Part shown: piece by piece, positions 28,376-37,782 of the stretch
Layout: the number at the start of each line of letters is the position of its first letter
Position numbering within the stretch: the stretch's first letter is position 1
Source: an uncultured Spirochaetia bacterium
GTDB taxonomy: Bacteria > Spirochaetota > Spirochaetia > Sphaerochaetales > Sphaerochaetaceae
Direction: 5' to 3'
Assembly (NCBI GenBank): GCA_905236385.1
Contig: CAJOOY010000042.1
Span: 1 to 49,483, forward strand
Length of the DNA: 49,483 nucleotides
Notes under the pieces: model-generated
Told to the model about the DNA's origin: nothing
The model's input: only the letters and a program-made list of their open reading frames with translations
The model's database searches: none
Made by a program: the position numbers and the translations under genes

Positions 28376-28798
28376 ATGCTTAGTCCGAAAAGAATAAAGT
28401 ATAGAAAGAAGCAGAGAGGTACAAGAGACGGTGTAGCACACAGAGGCAACAGTGTTGTTTTCGGTGAGTACGGTCTTGTAGCTCTTGAGCCGAGATGGAT
28501 AACTAACCGCCAGATTGAGGCTGCTCGTGTTGCTATGACACGTCACATCAAGCGTGGTGGTAGAGTTTGGATCAGAATCTATCCTGATATGCCTTACACA
28601 GCAAAACCGATCGGTACCAGACAGGGTAACGGTAAGGGTGCTCCCGAAGGTTGGGTGGCAGTAGTCAAGAAAGGTGCTGTTATGTTCGAGATGGGTGATG
28701 TAGATGAAGCAATTGCAAGAGAGGCTCTTACCCTTGCTGCATCAAAGCTCCCGATCAAGACCAAGTTTGTTTCAAGAAGAGAGGTTGTTGAAGAATGA
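28376..28798 (+). CDS. rplP: 50S ribosomal protein L16
   Basis: Protein near the A-site tRNA elbow and central protuberance, 140 residues. [14 protein letters not shown] is the standard start. [32 protein letters not shown] and [29 protein letters not shown] are diagnostic. Its stop overlaps the rpmC start by 4 bp. Confidence 0.97.
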   Translation: MLSPKRIKYRKKQRGTRDGVAHRGNSVVFGEYGLVALEPRWITNRQIEAARVAMTRHIKRGGRVWIRIYPDMPYTAKPIGTRQGNGKGAPEGWVAVVKKGAVMFEMGDVDEAIAREALTLAASKLPIKTKFVSRREVVEE

Positions 28799-28998
28799 AG
28801 AATTCATACAAAGATTTGTCTTATGATGCACTCGTAGCAAAGCGTGATGAACTTCGCAAAAGCTACCTCCAGATGAGAATGGACAAGGTCCTTGGACATG
28901 TTGAGAATCCTCTTCAGGTACGTACTACCAGAAGACAGATTGCCAGACTCAATACAATCATCAATGAGTATGTATTGGGTATCCGCAAGGCTAAGTGA
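28795..28998 (+). CDS. rpmC: 50S ribosomal protein L29
   Basis: Small helical exit-site protein of 67 residues that contacts SRP and trigger factor. It has the two-helix pattern [24 protein letters not shown] and [17 protein letters not shown]. It overlaps rplP by 4 bp (ATGA type), so translation is probably coupled. It is 16 bp before rpsQ. Confidence 0.93.
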   Translation: MKNSYKDLSYDALVAKRDELRKSYLQMRMDKVLGHVENPLQVRTTRRQIARLNTIINEYVLGIRKAK

Positions 28999-29014
28999 GT
29001 GAGGCGCGAGATAT

Positions 29015-29266
29015 ATGGAATCTAATAAAAAGAGTTTCACAGGCGTGGTCACAAGTGACAAGATGGATAAAACCATTGTTGTTACTGTCAGCAAGAGAAC
29101 GCTGCACCCGCTTTATAAGAAATATGTAACAACTACAAAGAAGCTCAAGGCTCATGATGAAAAGAATGAAGCCCATGAGGGAGACACAGTCCGTGTAGTT
29201 GAATGTCGTCACTACAGCAAGGATAAGTGCTGGAGACTTTCCCAGGTTATTGAGAGAGCGAAATAA
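29015..29266 (+). CDS. rpsQ: 30S ribosomal protein S17
   Basis: Primary 16S-binding OB-fold protein of 83 residues. It contains KSFTGVVTSDKMDKTIVVTVSKRTLHPLYKKYV, followed by GDTVRVVECRHYSKDKCWRL, which matches the S17 pattern including the conserved SKxKxW region. It is 12 bp before rplN. Confidence 0.95.
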   Translation: MESNKKSFTGVVTSDKMDKTIVVTVSKRTLHPLYKKYVTTTKKLKAHDEKNEAHEGDTVRVVECRHYSKDKCWRLSQVIERAK

Positions 29267-29278
29267 GGAGAGTAAAAC

Positions 29279-29644
29279 ATGGTACAGATGCAAAGCTATC
29301 TTAATGTCGCAGATAACTCAGGAGCCAGAGTCGTACAGTGCATAAAGGTCCTTGGCGGAAGCCACAGATACGTTGCTGGTGTAGGTGACATTATTGTTGT
29401 TGCTGTAAAGACAGCACTTCCTAACGGAGCCATCAAGAAAGGTGAAGTTCTCAAGGCAGTAGTTGTCAGAACAAAGAAGGAATACCGCAGACCTGACGGT
29501 ACATACATCAGGTTCGATGACAACGCTTGCGTTATCATTGATGCCAACAATAACCCGCGCGGAAAGCGCATCTTCGGGCCGGTTGCTCGTGAACTGAGAG
29601 ACGGTTACATGAAGATTGTTTCACTCGCGCCGGAAGTGTTGTAG
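29279..29644 (+). CDS. rplN: 50S ribosomal protein L14
   Basis: Subunit-interface protein of 121 residues that forms bridges to 16S h14. [24 protein letters not shown] is the family opening. The centre has [22 protein letters not shown], and [16 protein letters not shown] lies near the C-terminus. It is 9 bp before rplX. Confidence 0.97.
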   Translation: MVQMQSYLNVADNSGARVVQCIKVLGGSHRYVAGVGDIIVVAVKTALPNGAIKKGEVLKAVVVRTKKEYRRPDGTYIRFDDNACVIIDANNNPRGKRIFGPVARELRDGYMKIVSLAPEVL

Positions 29645-29653
29645 GAGACGTTT

Positions 29654-29956
29654 ATGAGACTGAAGAAAGATGACACAGTCAAGATCATTGCCGGAAAAGA
29701 CAAGGGTGTTGTCGGCAAGATCGTAAAGGTTGATCCTGAGCATGAAAGAGTTTATGTTCAGGGCGCCAACATGGTCTCAAAGGCCATGAAGAAGAGAACC
29801 CAGCAGGACAAGGGTGGAATTTCACAGATTGAAGCTCCTATCCATGTTTCAAATGTAGCTCTTGTTACAAAGAACAATGAAGCAACAAGAATTGGGTACA
29901 AAGTAGAGAACGGAAAGAAAGTCCGTATTGCAAAGAAGACAGGAGAGGCAATCTGA
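29654..29956 (+). CDS. rplX: 50S ribosomal protein L24
   Basis: Assembly-initiator protein of 100 residues with a KOW fold at the N-terminus: [42 protein letters not shown] follows in the middle and is diagnostic. The tail [12 protein letters not shown] is basic and hydrophilic. Its stop shares one base with the ATG of rplE (TGATG overlap). Confidence 0.95.
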   Translation: MRLKKDDTVKIIAGKDKGVVGKIVKVDPEHERVYVQGANMVSKAMKKRTQQDKGGISQIEAPIHVSNVALVTKNNEATRIGYKVENGKKVRIAKKTGEAI

Positions 29957-30507
29957 TGGAGAAATTTATTCCTACATTCAAGAAAAAGTATCTCGAAGAA
30001 GTAGCTCCTGAGCTTTTCAAAGAGTTCAAGTACACATCCAAGATGCAGATTCCTGCACTCGAGAAGATTGTTGTCAGCGCTGGTGTCGGAGATGCTATTG
30101 CTGATAAGAAGTACCTTGATGCAACAGTCAAGGAACTTGAACAGATTACAGGCCAGCATGTTGTAAAGACAAAGGCCAGAAAGTCAATTGCTAACTTCAA
30201 GCTTCGTGAAGGCATGGAGATTGGTGCTATGGTTACCCTCAGAGGAGACAATATGTGGTTCTTCCTCGAGAGACTCATCTGCATTGCTCTTCCACGTGTT
30301 AAGGACTTCAGAGGCGTTAAGCCAAATGCATTTGACGGTCATGGAAACTATGCTCTCGGAATTACCGAACAGATTATTTTCCCTGAAATCGACTTTGATA
30401 AGATTGTCCGTGTCAGCGGTCTGAACGTTGCTATTGTAACAACAGCCAAGACAGACGAGGAAGGTTTTGCTCTGCTTAAGAAGCTCGGCATGCCGTTCAG
30501 CAAGTAA
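29956..30507 (+). CDS. rplE: 50S ribosomal protein L5
   Basis: 5S-rRNA-binding protein of the central protuberance, 183 residues. It opens with a [17 protein letters not shown]-type segment. The core has [44 protein letters not shown] and the [21 protein letters not shown] signature. One-base overlap with rplX and 11 bp before rpsN. Confidence 0.97.
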   Translation: MEKFIPTFKKKYLEEVAPELFKEFKYTSKMQIPALEKIVVSAGVGDAIADKKYLDATVKELEQITGQHVVKTKARKSIANFKLREGMEIGAMVTLRGDNMWFFLERLICIALPRVKDFRGVKPNAFDGHGNYALGITEQIIFPEIDFDKIVRVSGLNVAIVTTAKTDEEGFALLKKLGMPFSK

Positions 30508-30518
30508 GGAGTTGGTTT

Positions 30519-30704
30519 ATGGCAAAGAAATCTATGGTAGTCAAGGCTCAGAGAGAGCCTAAGTTCAGTACAAGATCTGTACACAGATGCAGAATCTGCG
30601 GAAGACCCCGTGGATACATGCGCAAGTATGATATGTGCAGACATTGTTTCAGAAAACTGGCAAGCGAAGGCCAGATTCCTGGCGTAACCAAATCTAGTTG
30701 GTAA
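30519..30704 (+). CDS. rpsN: 30S ribosomal protein S14, type Z
   Basis: Short zinc-binding S14 of 61 residues. It has the two CxxC knuckles CRICG and CRHC, with [21 protein letters not shown] between and after them and the standard ending GVTKSSW. This is the Z-type, as opposed to the 101-residue zinc-free form. It lies between rplE and rpsH, the usual place. Confidence 0.96.
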   Translation: MAKKSMVVKAQREPKFSTRSVHRCRICGRPRGYMRKYDMCRHCFRKLASEGQIPGVTKSSW

Positions 30705-30715
30705 GGAGAAGCAAA

Positions 30716-31114
30716 ATGGCAGTAAGTGATCCTGTTGCTGATATGCTGACTAAGATTAGAAATGCTAGTCAGGCAAAGCATGAAAAGGTTGATGTTTCCA
30801 ACTCAAAACTCAAGCTTCAGATTGTCAAGATTCTGAAGAACGAAGGTTTTGTTAAGAATTTCAAGAAAGTTACAAAGGACGGCGCAACATATCTGCGTGT
30901 CTTCCTCAAGTATGACGAAGAACAGAAGCCTGTCATCCACGGTATTGAAAGGATTTCAACTCCGGGCAGACGTGTTTATTCCGGTTACAGGGAGATGCCA
31001 CGTGTTTATAACGGATATGGCGTTGTTATCGTTTCCACCTCTTGCGGTGTTATCACAGGCAAGAAGGCATCTGAGCAGCTGGTCGGCGGTGAGCTGATTT
31101 GCTCTATTTGGTAA
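30716..31114 (+). CDS. rpsH: 30S ribosomal protein S8
   Basis: Primary 16S-binding protein and, in E. coli, translational repressor of the spc operon at rplE; 132 residues. [16 protein letters not shown] is the family opening. The C-terminal part has [40 protein letters not shown] and ends in GGELICSIW. The ATG at 30716 matches the family start; a start six codons upstream is rejected. Confidence 0.96.
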   Translation: MAVSDPVADMLTKIRNASQAKHEKVDVSNSKLKLQIVKILKNEGFVKNFKKVTKDGATYLRVFLKYDEEQKPVIHGIERISTPGRRVYSGYREMPRVYNGYGVVIVSTSCGVITGKKASEQLVGGELICSIW

Positions 31115-31128
31115 TCTGAGGAGGAACT

Positions 31129-31668
31129 ATGTCACGTATAGGTAAATTACCAATTGATCTGCCTAAGACGGTCAAAGCTTCTGTCAAGGACGGCGTCGTT
31201 TACGTTGAAGGACCAAAGGGCAAGCTTTCACAGGCAGTTGTTGCAGGAATTACAGTCGACGTTAAGGAAACAGAGATTGTTGTTACAAGAGCTAATGATG
31301 AGAAGGCAGTTAAGGCTGCACACGGTCTTATGAGACAGCTCGTTCGTAACATGGTAGTCGGTGTTTCTGATGGTTATAAGACTGTTCTGACAATCATCGG
31401 TGTTGGTTACAAGGCTGAGGTCAATGGAAATATTCTTATTCTCTCACTCGGTTACACAAACGACATTGAGTATGTCATTCCGGAAGGAATCAAGATTTCC
31501 TGCGAGACTCCGACCAAGGTTGTTATTGAAGGAATTGACAAGCAGCGTGTCGGACAGACAGCCGCTGAAATCCGCAGTCTCAGAAAGCCTGAACCTTACA
31601 AGGGCAAGGGTGTCAGATATGAGAACGAATATGTACGTTCCAAGAGCGGTAAGGCCGGTAGGGCTTAA
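31129..31668 (+). CDS. rplF: 50S ribosomal protein L6
   Basis: Two-domain protein near the sarcin-ricin loop and factor site, 179 residues. MSRIGKLPIDLPKTVKASVKDG opens the protein. The C-terminal domain has the conserved RSLRKPEPYKGKGVRYENE motif. The internal repeat of two similar alpha-beta domains fits family length. It is 12 bp before rplR. Confidence 0.96.
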   Translation: MSRIGKLPIDLPKTVKASVKDGVVYVEGPKGKLSQAVVAGITVDVKETEIVVTRANDEKAVKAAHGLMRQLVRNMVVGVSDGYKTVLTIIGVGYKAEVNGNILILSLGYTNDIEYVIPEGIKISCETPTKVVIEGIDKQRVGQTAAEIRSLRKPEPYKGKGVRYENEYVRSKSGKAGRA

Positions 31669-31680
31669 GGGGTTTTAGAT

Positions 31681-32040
31681 ATGAACAGAATTGCAGATAA
31701 AAACAGAAAATATGCTAGAAGAAAGGTCCATATCAGAAAGTCCATTTCCGGAACTGCTTCAAGACCTAGAATGTCTGTTTTCAGAAGTAATCTTCACATG
31801 TATGTCCAGGTTATTGATGATACAACAGGTACAACACTTGTAAGTGCAGGAACAACCGAAAAGGAGCTTTCAGCACTTAAGAACAACACAGAAGGTGCAG
31901 CAAAGCTCGGCGAAGTTATCGGACAGAGATGCATCGACAAGGGTGTTCAGACAGTTGTTTTTGATAGAAACGGCTATCTTTATCATGGTGTTGTCAAGGC
32001 TATCGCTGACGGCGCAAGAAAAGCCGGCGTGAAGTTCTAA
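31681..32040 (+). CDS. rplR: 50S ribosomal protein L18
   Basis: 5S-rRNA-binding protein of 119 residues. It has the basic N-terminus ([29 protein letters not shown]), [18 protein letters not shown], and the terminal [26 protein letters not shown]. The length and the last block are standard. It is 11 bp before rpsE. Confidence 0.96.
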   Translation: MNRIADKNRKYARRKVHIRKSISGTASRPRMSVFRSNLHMYVQVIDDTTGTTLVSAGTTEKELSALKNNTEGAAKLGEVIGQRCIDKGVQTVVFDRNGYLYHGVVKAIADGARKAGVKF

Positions 32041-32051
32041 GGTGGTTGGAT

Positions 32052-32573
32052 ATGGAAAAAAATAGAGATAGAAGAGATAGAGAGCAGAGACGCGAGTCTG
32101 AATTTACTGAGAAGCTCATTAAGCTCAACCGTGTTTCCAAGACTGTTAAGGGCGGACGCCGCATGTCTTTCTCAGCTCTTGTTGTTGTAGGTGACCAGAA
32201 GGGTAAGGTCGGTTACGGAATGGGTAAGGCCAACGACGTAACAGATGCTATCCGCAAGGCTACAGAGGCAGCAAGAAAGGCTATGTTTACTGTAAACCTC
32301 AAGGGAACAACAATTCCTCACGAGATTATAGGAAACTTCAAGAGTGCCAGCGTTGTCCTGAGACCGGCTGTTCCAGGTACTGGAGTTATTGCCGGTGGTG
32401 CTGTCCGTGCCGTATGTGATGCTTGCGGTATTAAGGACATCCAGTCCAAGTCTCTCGGATCAAAGAACACAATCAATACAGTCAAAGCTACATTTGACGG
32501 TCTTGAGAACCTGTTCTCAGCAAAGAAGGTTGCTTCAGATAGAGGCAAGAGTATTAAGGATCTTTGGGGGTAA
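32052..32573 (+). CDS. rpsE: 30S ribosomal protein S5
   Basis: Accuracy protein of the small subunit lining the mRNA entry, 173 residues. The N-terminal dsRNA-binding-like part has VNRVSKTVKGGRRMSFSALVVVGDQKGKVGYGMGKA (read in shorter blocks), and the C-terminal part has LRPAVPGTGVIAGGAVRAVCDACGI. The N-terminus is unusually charged (RDRRDREQRRE). An in-frame TTG at 32046 is ignored in favour of the ATG at 32052, which has AAGGTGG upstream. Confidence 0.96.
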   Translation: MEKNRDRRDREQRRESEFTEKLIKLNRVSKTVKGGRRMSFSALVVVGDQKGKVGYGMGKANDVTDAIRKATEAARKAMFTVNLKGTTIPHEIIGNFKSASVVLRPAVPGTGVIAGGAVRAVCDACGIKDIQSKSLGSKNTINTVKATFDGLENLFSAKKVASDRGKSIKDLWG

Positions 32574-32576
32574 TTT

Positions 32577-32774
32577 ATGGCAAAGAAGAAAGTTGCTAAG
32601 GTTCGTATTGAACTTGTCAAAGGTCTTGCCGGAACCCTCCCGAAGCAGAGGGCAACTGTCAAGGCTCTTGGTCTGGGTAAGATCAACAGCTATGTTGTCA
32701 AGGATGCTACCCCTGTCACAATGGGCATGATCCGTGTTGTTGAGCACATGGTTAAGGTTACAGAGGAGAAATAA
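32577..32774 (+). CDS. rpmD: 50S ribosomal protein L30
   Basis: Small protein of 65 residues near the 5S/23S interface. RIELVKGLAGTLPKQRATVKALGLGKINS is the family signature, split over residues 10-38, and VVKDATPVTMGMIRVVEHMVKV closes it. It starts 3 bp after the rpsE stop, so the GGGGG-type ribosome-binding site lies at the end of rpsE. Confidence 0.95.
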   Translation: MAKKKVAKVRIELVKGLAGTLPKQRATVKALGLGKINSYVVKDATPVTMGMIRVVEHMVKVTEEK

Positions 32775-32775
32775 A

Positions 32776-33207
32776 ATGGCACAGTTGCACGCACCATGCG
32801 GTGCTAACACCAAAAAGACAATAGTAGGTCGCGGAGCATCTTCAAAGGGCAGAACCTGCGGTAGAGGTGCTAACGGACAGAACTCACGTTCAGGTGGCGG
32901 TGTACGTCCCGGATTTGAAGGTGGACAGATGCCTCTTTACAGGCGTGTTGCCAGAAGAGGTTTCTCCAACTACCCATTCAAGAAAGAGTACACTGTAGTT
33001 TCTCTGGATGCTATCAACGAAGCTTTTAAAGACGGTGAGACAGTCAACCTTCAGGCTCTGAAGGATCTCTGCCTTGTCAAGGGCGTTGATACCGATGCAA
33101 AGATTCTGGCTAACGGCGAACTGAAAAAGAAAGTCACAGTCGAAGGATTGAAGGTTTCCGCAGCTGCTGCAGAGAAGATCAAAGCAGCAGGCGGAGAGGT
33201 AAAATAA
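32776..33207 (+). CDS. rplO: 50S ribosomal protein L15
   Basis: Late-assembly protein of 143 residues. The glycine-arginine-rich N-terminal extension contains VGRGASSKGRTCGRGANGQNSRSGG and RPGFEGGQMPLYRRVARRGF. The globular C-terminal domain ends in KVSAAAAEKIKAAGGEV. The ATG at 32776 lies 1 bp after the rpmD stop; an upstream in-frame ATG at 32734 lies within rpmD and is rejected. It precedes secY by 15 bp. Confidence 0.96.
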   Translation: MAQLHAPCGANTKKTIVGRGASSKGRTCGRGANGQNSRSGGGVRPGFEGGQMPLYRRVARRGFSNYPFKKEYTVVSLDAINEAFKDGETVNLQALKDLCLVKGVDTDAKILANGELKKKVTVEGLKVSAAAAEKIKAAGGEVK

Positions 33208-33222
33208 ACAAAGGATTAACCT

Positions 33223-34554
33223 ATGTCAAACACCCTTTCCGATGTGTTCAAAATTGAAGAACTGAAAAAGAAGATTCTTTTCACAGTACTGATTCTTGCA
33301 ATCACAAGAATCGGTACTGTCATACCTGTTCCAGGAATTGATCCGGTGGTTCTGAAGGATTATTTCCTTTCTCAGTCTGCTTCTTCAAATATTGGACTCA
33401 CAGAATATCTCAACTTTTTCTCTGGTGGAGCATTCTCCAACTTCTCACTCTTTACATTGGGTGTAATGCCTTACATCTCAATGCAGATTATCATTCAGCT
33501 TCTTATGCTGGTCATTCCTAAGCTTAAGGAATGGGGCCAGGATGCTGAAGGCAGAAAGAAGATTCAGAAGGTCACCAGATACGGAACAATTGTAGTGTGT
33601 CTGCTGCAGTCATTTGTTGTAACAGTCTACGCCAGAAGCATTCAGAGTTATGGTTATGATATCATTACAATCAATCTGCTTCCTTTCACACTCATTTCAA
33701 TGCTTACAGTAACAACAGGTACCATGGTCCTTGTCTGGCTGGGTGAGAAGATTACTCAGAAAGGTATTGGAAACGGTATCTCCCTGCTTATCTTTGCAGG
33801 TATTGTTGCCAGATTCCCGTCAGCACTTACAACTCTGGTTGAAGGTATTGCCGGCGGCACAATCAGCTGGGTTTCAACAGTAGTAGTTGTTGTAATGTTC
33901 ATAATAGTTGTTGCACTTGTTGTTTGCGAGCAGGAAGGCGAAAGAAAGATTCCGGTTAACTACGCTAAGCGTGTTGTCGGTAGAAAGATGTACGGTGCTC
34001 AGAGCTCCTACATTCCTTTCAAGATCAACCCAAGCGGAGTTATCCCTGTTATCTTTGCTTCTGCTGTCCTATCATTCCCTCTGCAGATTGCAGGTACACT
34101 CGGATCCAACGTAAGATGGCTGCAGAATCTTGCAGACTGGCTTAACCCTCAAGGTGCCCCTTATATCATTATTTACACCATCTTGATTATAGCCTTTGCG
34201 TTCTTCTATACCCAGGTTTCCCTTAATCCGGTTGAAATGGCCAAACAGATCAGGGACAACGGCGGAAGTGTTCCAGGAGTAAGAAGCGAGAAACTTGAAG
34301 AGTACCTTACAAAGGTTCTCAACAGAATAGTTCTCCCAGGTTCTCTCTTCCTGGCTTTCATAGCACTTATTCCGACAATTGTTCAGCTTATCTTCGGCTT
34401 CCCGTCTTCCGTGGCAATGCTTTTCGGCGGAACCTCACTCATCATCCTTGTCGGTTGTGAACTTGATATGATGAAGCAGGTCGAAAGTGTTATGAAGATG
34501 CACCACCATGACGGATTCATGGGCGTCAAGAAGATCAAATCCAAGAATTTGTAA
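33223..34554 (+). CDS. secY: Preprotein translocase subunit SecY
   Basis: Channel-forming subunit of the SecYEG translocon, 443 residues with ten predicted membrane helices. Helix 1 covers the ILFTVLILAITRIGTVIPVPGID region. The plug follows near residues 50-70 (NIGLTEYLNFFSGGAF). GIGNGISLLIFAGI marks helix 5. The cytoplasmic loop EQEGERKIPVNYAKR binds SecA and the ribosome. The last helices end before the basic tail VKKIKSKNL. Its partner secE lies 25 kb upstream in this window. Confidence 0.97.
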   Translation: MSNTLSDVFKIEELKKKILFTVLILAITRIGTVIPVPGIDPVVLKDYFLSQSASSNIGLTEYLNFFSGGAFSNFSLFTLGVMPYISMQIIIQLLMLVIPKLKEWGQDAEGRKKIQKVTRYGTIVVCLLQSFVVTVYARSIQSYGYDIITINLLPFTLISMLTVTTGTMVLVWLGEKITQKGIGNGISLLIFAGIVARFPSALTTLVEGIAGGTISWVSTVVVVVMFIIVVALVVCEQEGERKIPVNYAKRVVGRKMYGAQSSYIPFKINPSGVIPVIFASAVLSFPLQIAGTLGSNVRWLQNLADWLNPQGAPYIIIYTILIIAFAFFYTQVSLNPVEMAKQIRDNGGSVPGVRSEKLEEYLTKVLNRIVLPGSLFLAFIALIPTIVQLIFGFPSSVAMLFGGTSLIILVGCELDMMKQVESVMKMHHHDGFMGVKKIKSKNL

Positions 34555-34567
34555 TTAGGAGCTGATT

Positions 34568-34681
34568 ATGAAAGTAAGAGCAAGTGTTAAACCTATGTGT
34601 GATAAATGCAAGGTTATCAGAAGAGCTGGAGTTGTTCGCATAGTCTGCGACAATCCTAAGCACAAACAGAGACAGAAATAA
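34568..34681 (+). CDS. rpmJ: 50S ribosomal protein L36
   Basis: Smallest large-subunit protein, 37 residues, too short for many gene finders. It reads [19 protein letters not shown] and then [16 protein letters not shown]. Cys11, Cys14, Cys27 and His32 form the zinc site of the C+ form. An AGGAG site lies upstream. It follows secY by 13 bp; no adk, map or infA lies between them. Confidence 0.96.
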   Translation: MKVRASVKPMCDKCKVIRRAGVVRIVCDNPKHKQRQK

Positions 34682-34696
34682 TTCAGGAGGCCTTTA

Positions 34697-35065
34697 ATGG
34701 CAAGAATTGCAGGTGTAGATTTACCTAACAAAGCTACCAAGATTGCTTTGACATACATCTATGGAATCGGAAGAACTTCAGCTGAGGAAATCTGTAAGAA
34801 GTGTAATGTTGATCCGGATGTCCGCATCAATACACTGGACGCAGATGTTCTTGCAGAACTCCGTAAGGTTATTGAAAATGACTATGTTGTTGAAGGAAGA
34901 CTTCGCACACAGACACAGCTCAATATCAAGAGACTTATGGATATTGGTTGCTATCGTGGCCTCAGACACAGAAAGGGCCTTCCGGTACGTGGTCAGAGAA
35001 CAAAGACCAATGCCCGTACCCGCAAGGGTAAGAAGAAGACCATTGCAGGTAAGAAGAAGGCTTAA
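34697..35065 (+). CDS. rpsM: 30S ribosomal protein S13
   Basis: Head protein contacting the A- and P-site tRNAs, 122 residues. [24 protein letters not shown] is the family start. The helix-two-turn-helix has [27 protein letters not shown], and the tail is strongly basic. It is the first gene of the alpha-type cluster, 15 bp before rpsK. Confidence 0.97.
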   Translation: MARIAGVDLPNKATKIALTYIYGIGRTSAEEICKKCNVDPDVRINTLDADVLAELRKVIENDYVVEGRLRTQTQLNIKRLMDIGCYRGLRHRKGLPVRGQRTKTNARTRKGKKKTIAGKKKA

Positions 35066-35080
35066 GGAGATTAGATCAGT

Positions 35081-35464
35081 ATGGCAAACGCAAAACGTAA
35101 AGTTAAAGTCAAGAAGACTGTATTTGAAGGCAATGTCTATATTCAGGCTACTTTCAACAATACAATTGTTACAATTACCGATCTGAACGGCAATGCACTT
35201 TCCTGGTCAAGCGCAGGCGGACTCGGATTCCGCGGTGCTAAGAAGTCAACTCCGTATGCTGCACAGACAACCTGTGAGACAGCTGCGAAGAAGGCTCTCG
35301 ACTTTGGTCTTAGCGAAGTTCATGTCTACGTTAAGGGCCCGGGTCAGGGACGTGAATCTGCTATCCGTGCTCTCGGAACTCTTGGTCTCAAGGTTAAATC
35401 CATCCGTGACGTAACACCGATTCCTCACAATGGATGCAGACCTAGAAAGACCAGAAGAATATGA
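35081..35464 (+). CDS. rpsK: 30S ribosomal protein S11
   Basis: Platform protein that helps form the exit-side mRNA cleft, 127 residues. It has [46 protein letters not shown] (family blocks) and [24 protein letters not shown] at the end. It is 15 bp after rpsM and 17 bp before rpsD. Confidence 0.97.
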   Translation: MANAKRKVKVKKTVFEGNVYIQATFNNTIVTITDLNGNALSWSSAGGLGFRGAKKSTPYAAQTTCETAAKKALDFGLSEVHVYVKGPGQGRESAIRALGTLGLKVKSIRDVTPIPHNGCRPRKTRRI

Positions 35465-35481
35465 TTAGGAGAAAGTAGAAG

Positions 35482-36123
35482 ATGGCTAGATATACAGGAC
35501 CAAAATGTAGATATTGCAGAGCAGAGAGAGCAAAACTCTTTCTCAAGGGTGCCAGATGTATGTCTGCAAAATGCCCGATGAACAATCCGGCAGAATGCGG
35601 ACTTCCTGGAAGAAGCCCTAAAGCACGTGCAAAGAAGCCGACAGACTACGCTCTGATGCTTCGTGCAAAGCAGAAACTCAAGAGAATTTACTGCATGCTC
35701 GAGAAGCAGTTCAAACTCACATTTGAAGATGCTTCAAGAATGCCGGGTAAGACAGGTGATAACCTGATTGCTCTTCTTGAGCGCAGACTGGACAATGTCG
35801 TTTTCAGAATGCATTTCGCTTGCAGCCGTTCACAGGCTTCACAGCTTGTTGGACACGGCCACATCTTTGTCAACGGAAAGCGCGTTGATATACCGTCTTA
35901 CAGAGTTAAGCCGGGTGATGAGATTGCAATTGCTGAAGGCAGCAAGAACATGCTCATTATCAAGGAAAACCTTATTGAGGTCGGAAAGAGTGGTGTAATG
36001 CCTTGGCTCACAGTTGATCCGGATAACATGAAGGGTCAGTTTGTAGCTATCCCTAAGAGGGAAGAGGTCAAGGAACTTGAGGGAGTCAACGAGCAGCTGG
36101 TCGTTGAATTGTATTCAAGATAA
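35482..36123 (+). CDS. rpsD: 30S ribosomal protein S4
   Basis: Primary 16S-binding protein and, in E. coli, repressor of the alpha operon; 213 residues. The N-terminus carries four cysteines (CRYC near residues 9-12, then C26 and C31), the zinc-binding C+ form. The central S4 RNA-binding domain has RLDNVVFRMHFACSRSQASQLVGHGHIFVNGKRVDIPSY. The C-terminal tail is a bit longer than in E. coli. It is followed after 43 bp by rpoA. Confidence 0.96.
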   Translation: MARYTGPKCRYCRAERAKLFLKGARCMSAKCPMNNPAECGLPGRSPKARAKKPTDYALMLRAKQKLKRIYCMLEKQFKLTFEDASRMPGKTGDNLIALLERRLDNVVFRMHFACSRSQASQLVGHGHIFVNGKRVDIPSYRVKPGDEIAIAEGSKNMLIIKENLIEVGKSGVMPWLTVDPDNMKGQFVAIPKREEVKELEGVNEQLVVELYSR

Positions 36124-36131
36124 ACGGTAAG

Positions 36132-36147
36132 GCCGGGTAAAACCGGC
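36132..36147 (+). promoter_or_regulatory. Small hairpin in the rpsD-rpoA gap
   Basis: GCCGG (36132-36136) and CCGGC (36143-36147) form a perfect 5-bp stem with a GTAAAA loop. The gap is otherwise short. It lacks a T-tract, so it is not a terminator; role unknown. Confidence 0.3.
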
Positions 36148-36166
36148 AAATTGCCAAGGAGTGAAA

Positions 36167-37228
36167 ATGGCACGAAAAAACCTTATGAAGGGTTTTAAGA
36201 TCCCTAAACCGACTTCAATGGAACATACAAAGATTGAAGAGAACCACGACATGTTCGTAGCTTATCCCTTCGAGCGCGGTTTCGGTACAACAATCGGAAA
36301 CACACTGAGAAGAGTTCTTCTTTCTTCAATTCAGGGCTATGCAATTACAGCTGTATGGTTCCGCTACAAGGATGAATTCGGCGAACACATAATCAACAAT
36401 GAGTTTGAGGCTATTCCTGGCGTCAAGCAGGACATCTGCGAGATTATTGCCAGACTTAAGAAGCTCAGATTCAGACTTCCCGAGGAGCTTGATTCAACAA
36501 CAGTTGAAATTGATGCCAAGGGACCTGGTGTTCTTACCGGTGGTGCATTCGAAAAGGAAAGAGTTGAAGTAGTTAACAAGGATCTTGAGATCTTTGACAT
36601 GATGGAAGATACAGATGTCACTATCACTGTTCAGATTGACTTCAACAGAGGTTACGTACCTTCAGATGTCATTCAGGAAATGATTGACAAGGAAGATGAC
36701 AGAAACCCGGGAATCCTTCCGGTAGATGCTATCTTCTCACCTGTCACAAGAGTCAAGTACGCTATTGAGCCGACAAGAGTCGGTCAGAGAAATGACTATG
36801 ACAAGCTTGTTCTTGAAGTCTGGACAGACGGAACCATCTCTCCTGAAGATGCTCTTGCAGAAGCTGCAAAGATTGCGAAGGATCACTTCTCAATCTTCAT
36901 CAACTTTGATGAGAGCATGGTTTCTTCAACTGATGAGGTTGATGAGGAGCAGAAGCGCATTGATGAGATTCTCAACAAGTCCGTTGAGGAGCTGGAACTC
37001 ACAGTTAGATCAAGCAACTGTCTCAAGAATGCAAATATCCGCACACTCAGAGATCTGACAAAGATGACAGAAGAAGAGATTGCCAAGACAAGAAACTTTG
37101 GTAAGAAATCTCTGTCAGAGATTAAAGACAAGCTCAAGGAATGGAATCTTGGGCTGGGAATGACTGATTACACTGTCCTGAGAACCGCAAGGGTTCCGGA
37201 CAATAAGGAAGAGAACAATGAGGCATAA
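36167..37228 (+). CDS. rpoA: DNA-directed RNA polymerase subunit alpha
   Basis: Assembly platform and promoter-contact subunit, 353 residues. The N-terminal domain has [21 protein letters not shown], needed for dimerisation and beta contact. The C-terminal domain has [20 protein letters not shown], with the arginine matching E. coli Arg265, and the helix-hairpin-helix [11 protein letters not shown]. The ATG at 36167 follows AAGGAG with 5-base spacing. A GTG at 36161 is inside that site. The tail overlaps rplQ by 11 bp. Length is slightly above the E. coli 329. Confidence 0.97.
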   Translation: MARKNLMKGFKIPKPTSMEHTKIEENHDMFVAYPFERGFGTTIGNTLRRVLLSSIQGYAITAVWFRYKDEFGEHIINNEFEAIPGVKQDICEIIARLKKLRFRLPEELDSTTVEIDAKGPGVLTGGAFEKERVEVVNKDLEIFDMMEDTDVTITVQIDFNRGYVPSDVIQEMIDKEDDRNPGILPVDAIFSPVTRVKYAIEPTRVGQRNDYDKLVLEVWTDGTISPEDALAEAAKIAKDHFSIFINFDESMVSSTDEVDEEQKRIDEILNKSVEELELTVRSSNCLKNANIRTLRDLTKMTEEEIAKTRNFGKKSLSEIKDKLKEWNLGLGMTDYTVLRTARVPDNKEENNEA

Positions 37229-37622
37229 GTATGGTTTCAATGCTCTTAGCAGAAATTCAGCAGAGCGCAAGGCTCTCAAGAGAAATCTTGTAACAAGCCT
37301 TTTCCGCTTTGAGAAAATCGAGACAACCAAGGCTAAGGCCAAGGAAGTCCAGCGCCTTGCTGAAAAGATGATCACAAGAGCCAAGGTTGACAGCGTCCAC
37401 AACCGCAGACTTACATCTGCAGTTCTTTTTGACGAAGCTGTTGTCAACAAACTGTTCACCGAGATTGCTCCGCTTTACGCAGACGTCCACGGTGGATACA
37501 CACGCATTATCAAGACTGCCAACCGTCTTGGAGATGCAGCAGACATGGCTATTCTCGAGCTGACAAAGAAGGTCGAGAAGAAAGACGCCAAAGCTGCAAA
37601 GAAGGAAGAGAAGAAGAACTGA
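37218..37622 (+). CDS. rplQ: 50S ribosomal protein L17
   Basis: Exit-site protein of the large subunit, 134 residues. [29 protein letters not shown] is the conserved opening (in blocks) and is followed by [47 protein letters not shown] is the closing motif. It starts inside the last 11 bp of rpoA, so translation is coupled. The tail [14 protein letters not shown] is strongly basic. It ends the cluster. Confidence 0.96.
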   Translation: MRHKYGFNALSRNSAERKALKRNLVTSLFRFEKIETTKAKAKEVQRLAEKMITRAKVDSVHNRRLTSAVLFDEAVVNKLFTEIAPLYADVHGGYTRIIKTANRLGDAADMAILELTKKVEKKDAKAAKKEEKKN

Positions 37623-37645
37623 GTCTTCTTCCTGAAAGAGAAGTG

Positions 37646-37671
37646 CCGGAGCCCAGCTCCGGTATTTTTTT
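37646..37671 (+). terminator. Strong terminator after rplQ
   Basis: CCGGAGC (37646-37652) and GCTCCGG (37656-37662) form a perfect 7-bp stem with a CCA loop, followed by seven T's (37665-37671). It ends the tuf-to-rplQ cluster. Confidence 0.92.
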
Positions 37672-37751
37672 GTCCTATGAGTCAATCTTGACTATGGACA
37701 TTCTTTCTTCTTACCAAAAGTTGCCGCATTAATCATGCTCTGCACTTTTCC

Positions 37752-37782
37752 AACACGATTGAACACGGATTTAACACCGATT
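37752..37782. repeat. Three imperfect 11-base direct repeats
   Basis: AACACGATTG, AACACGGATTT and AACACCGATTA follow in tandem, just beyond and touching the stop codon of the DUF4143 gene. They may be a remnant of an insertion or a binding-site array; the function is unknown. Confidence 0.4.
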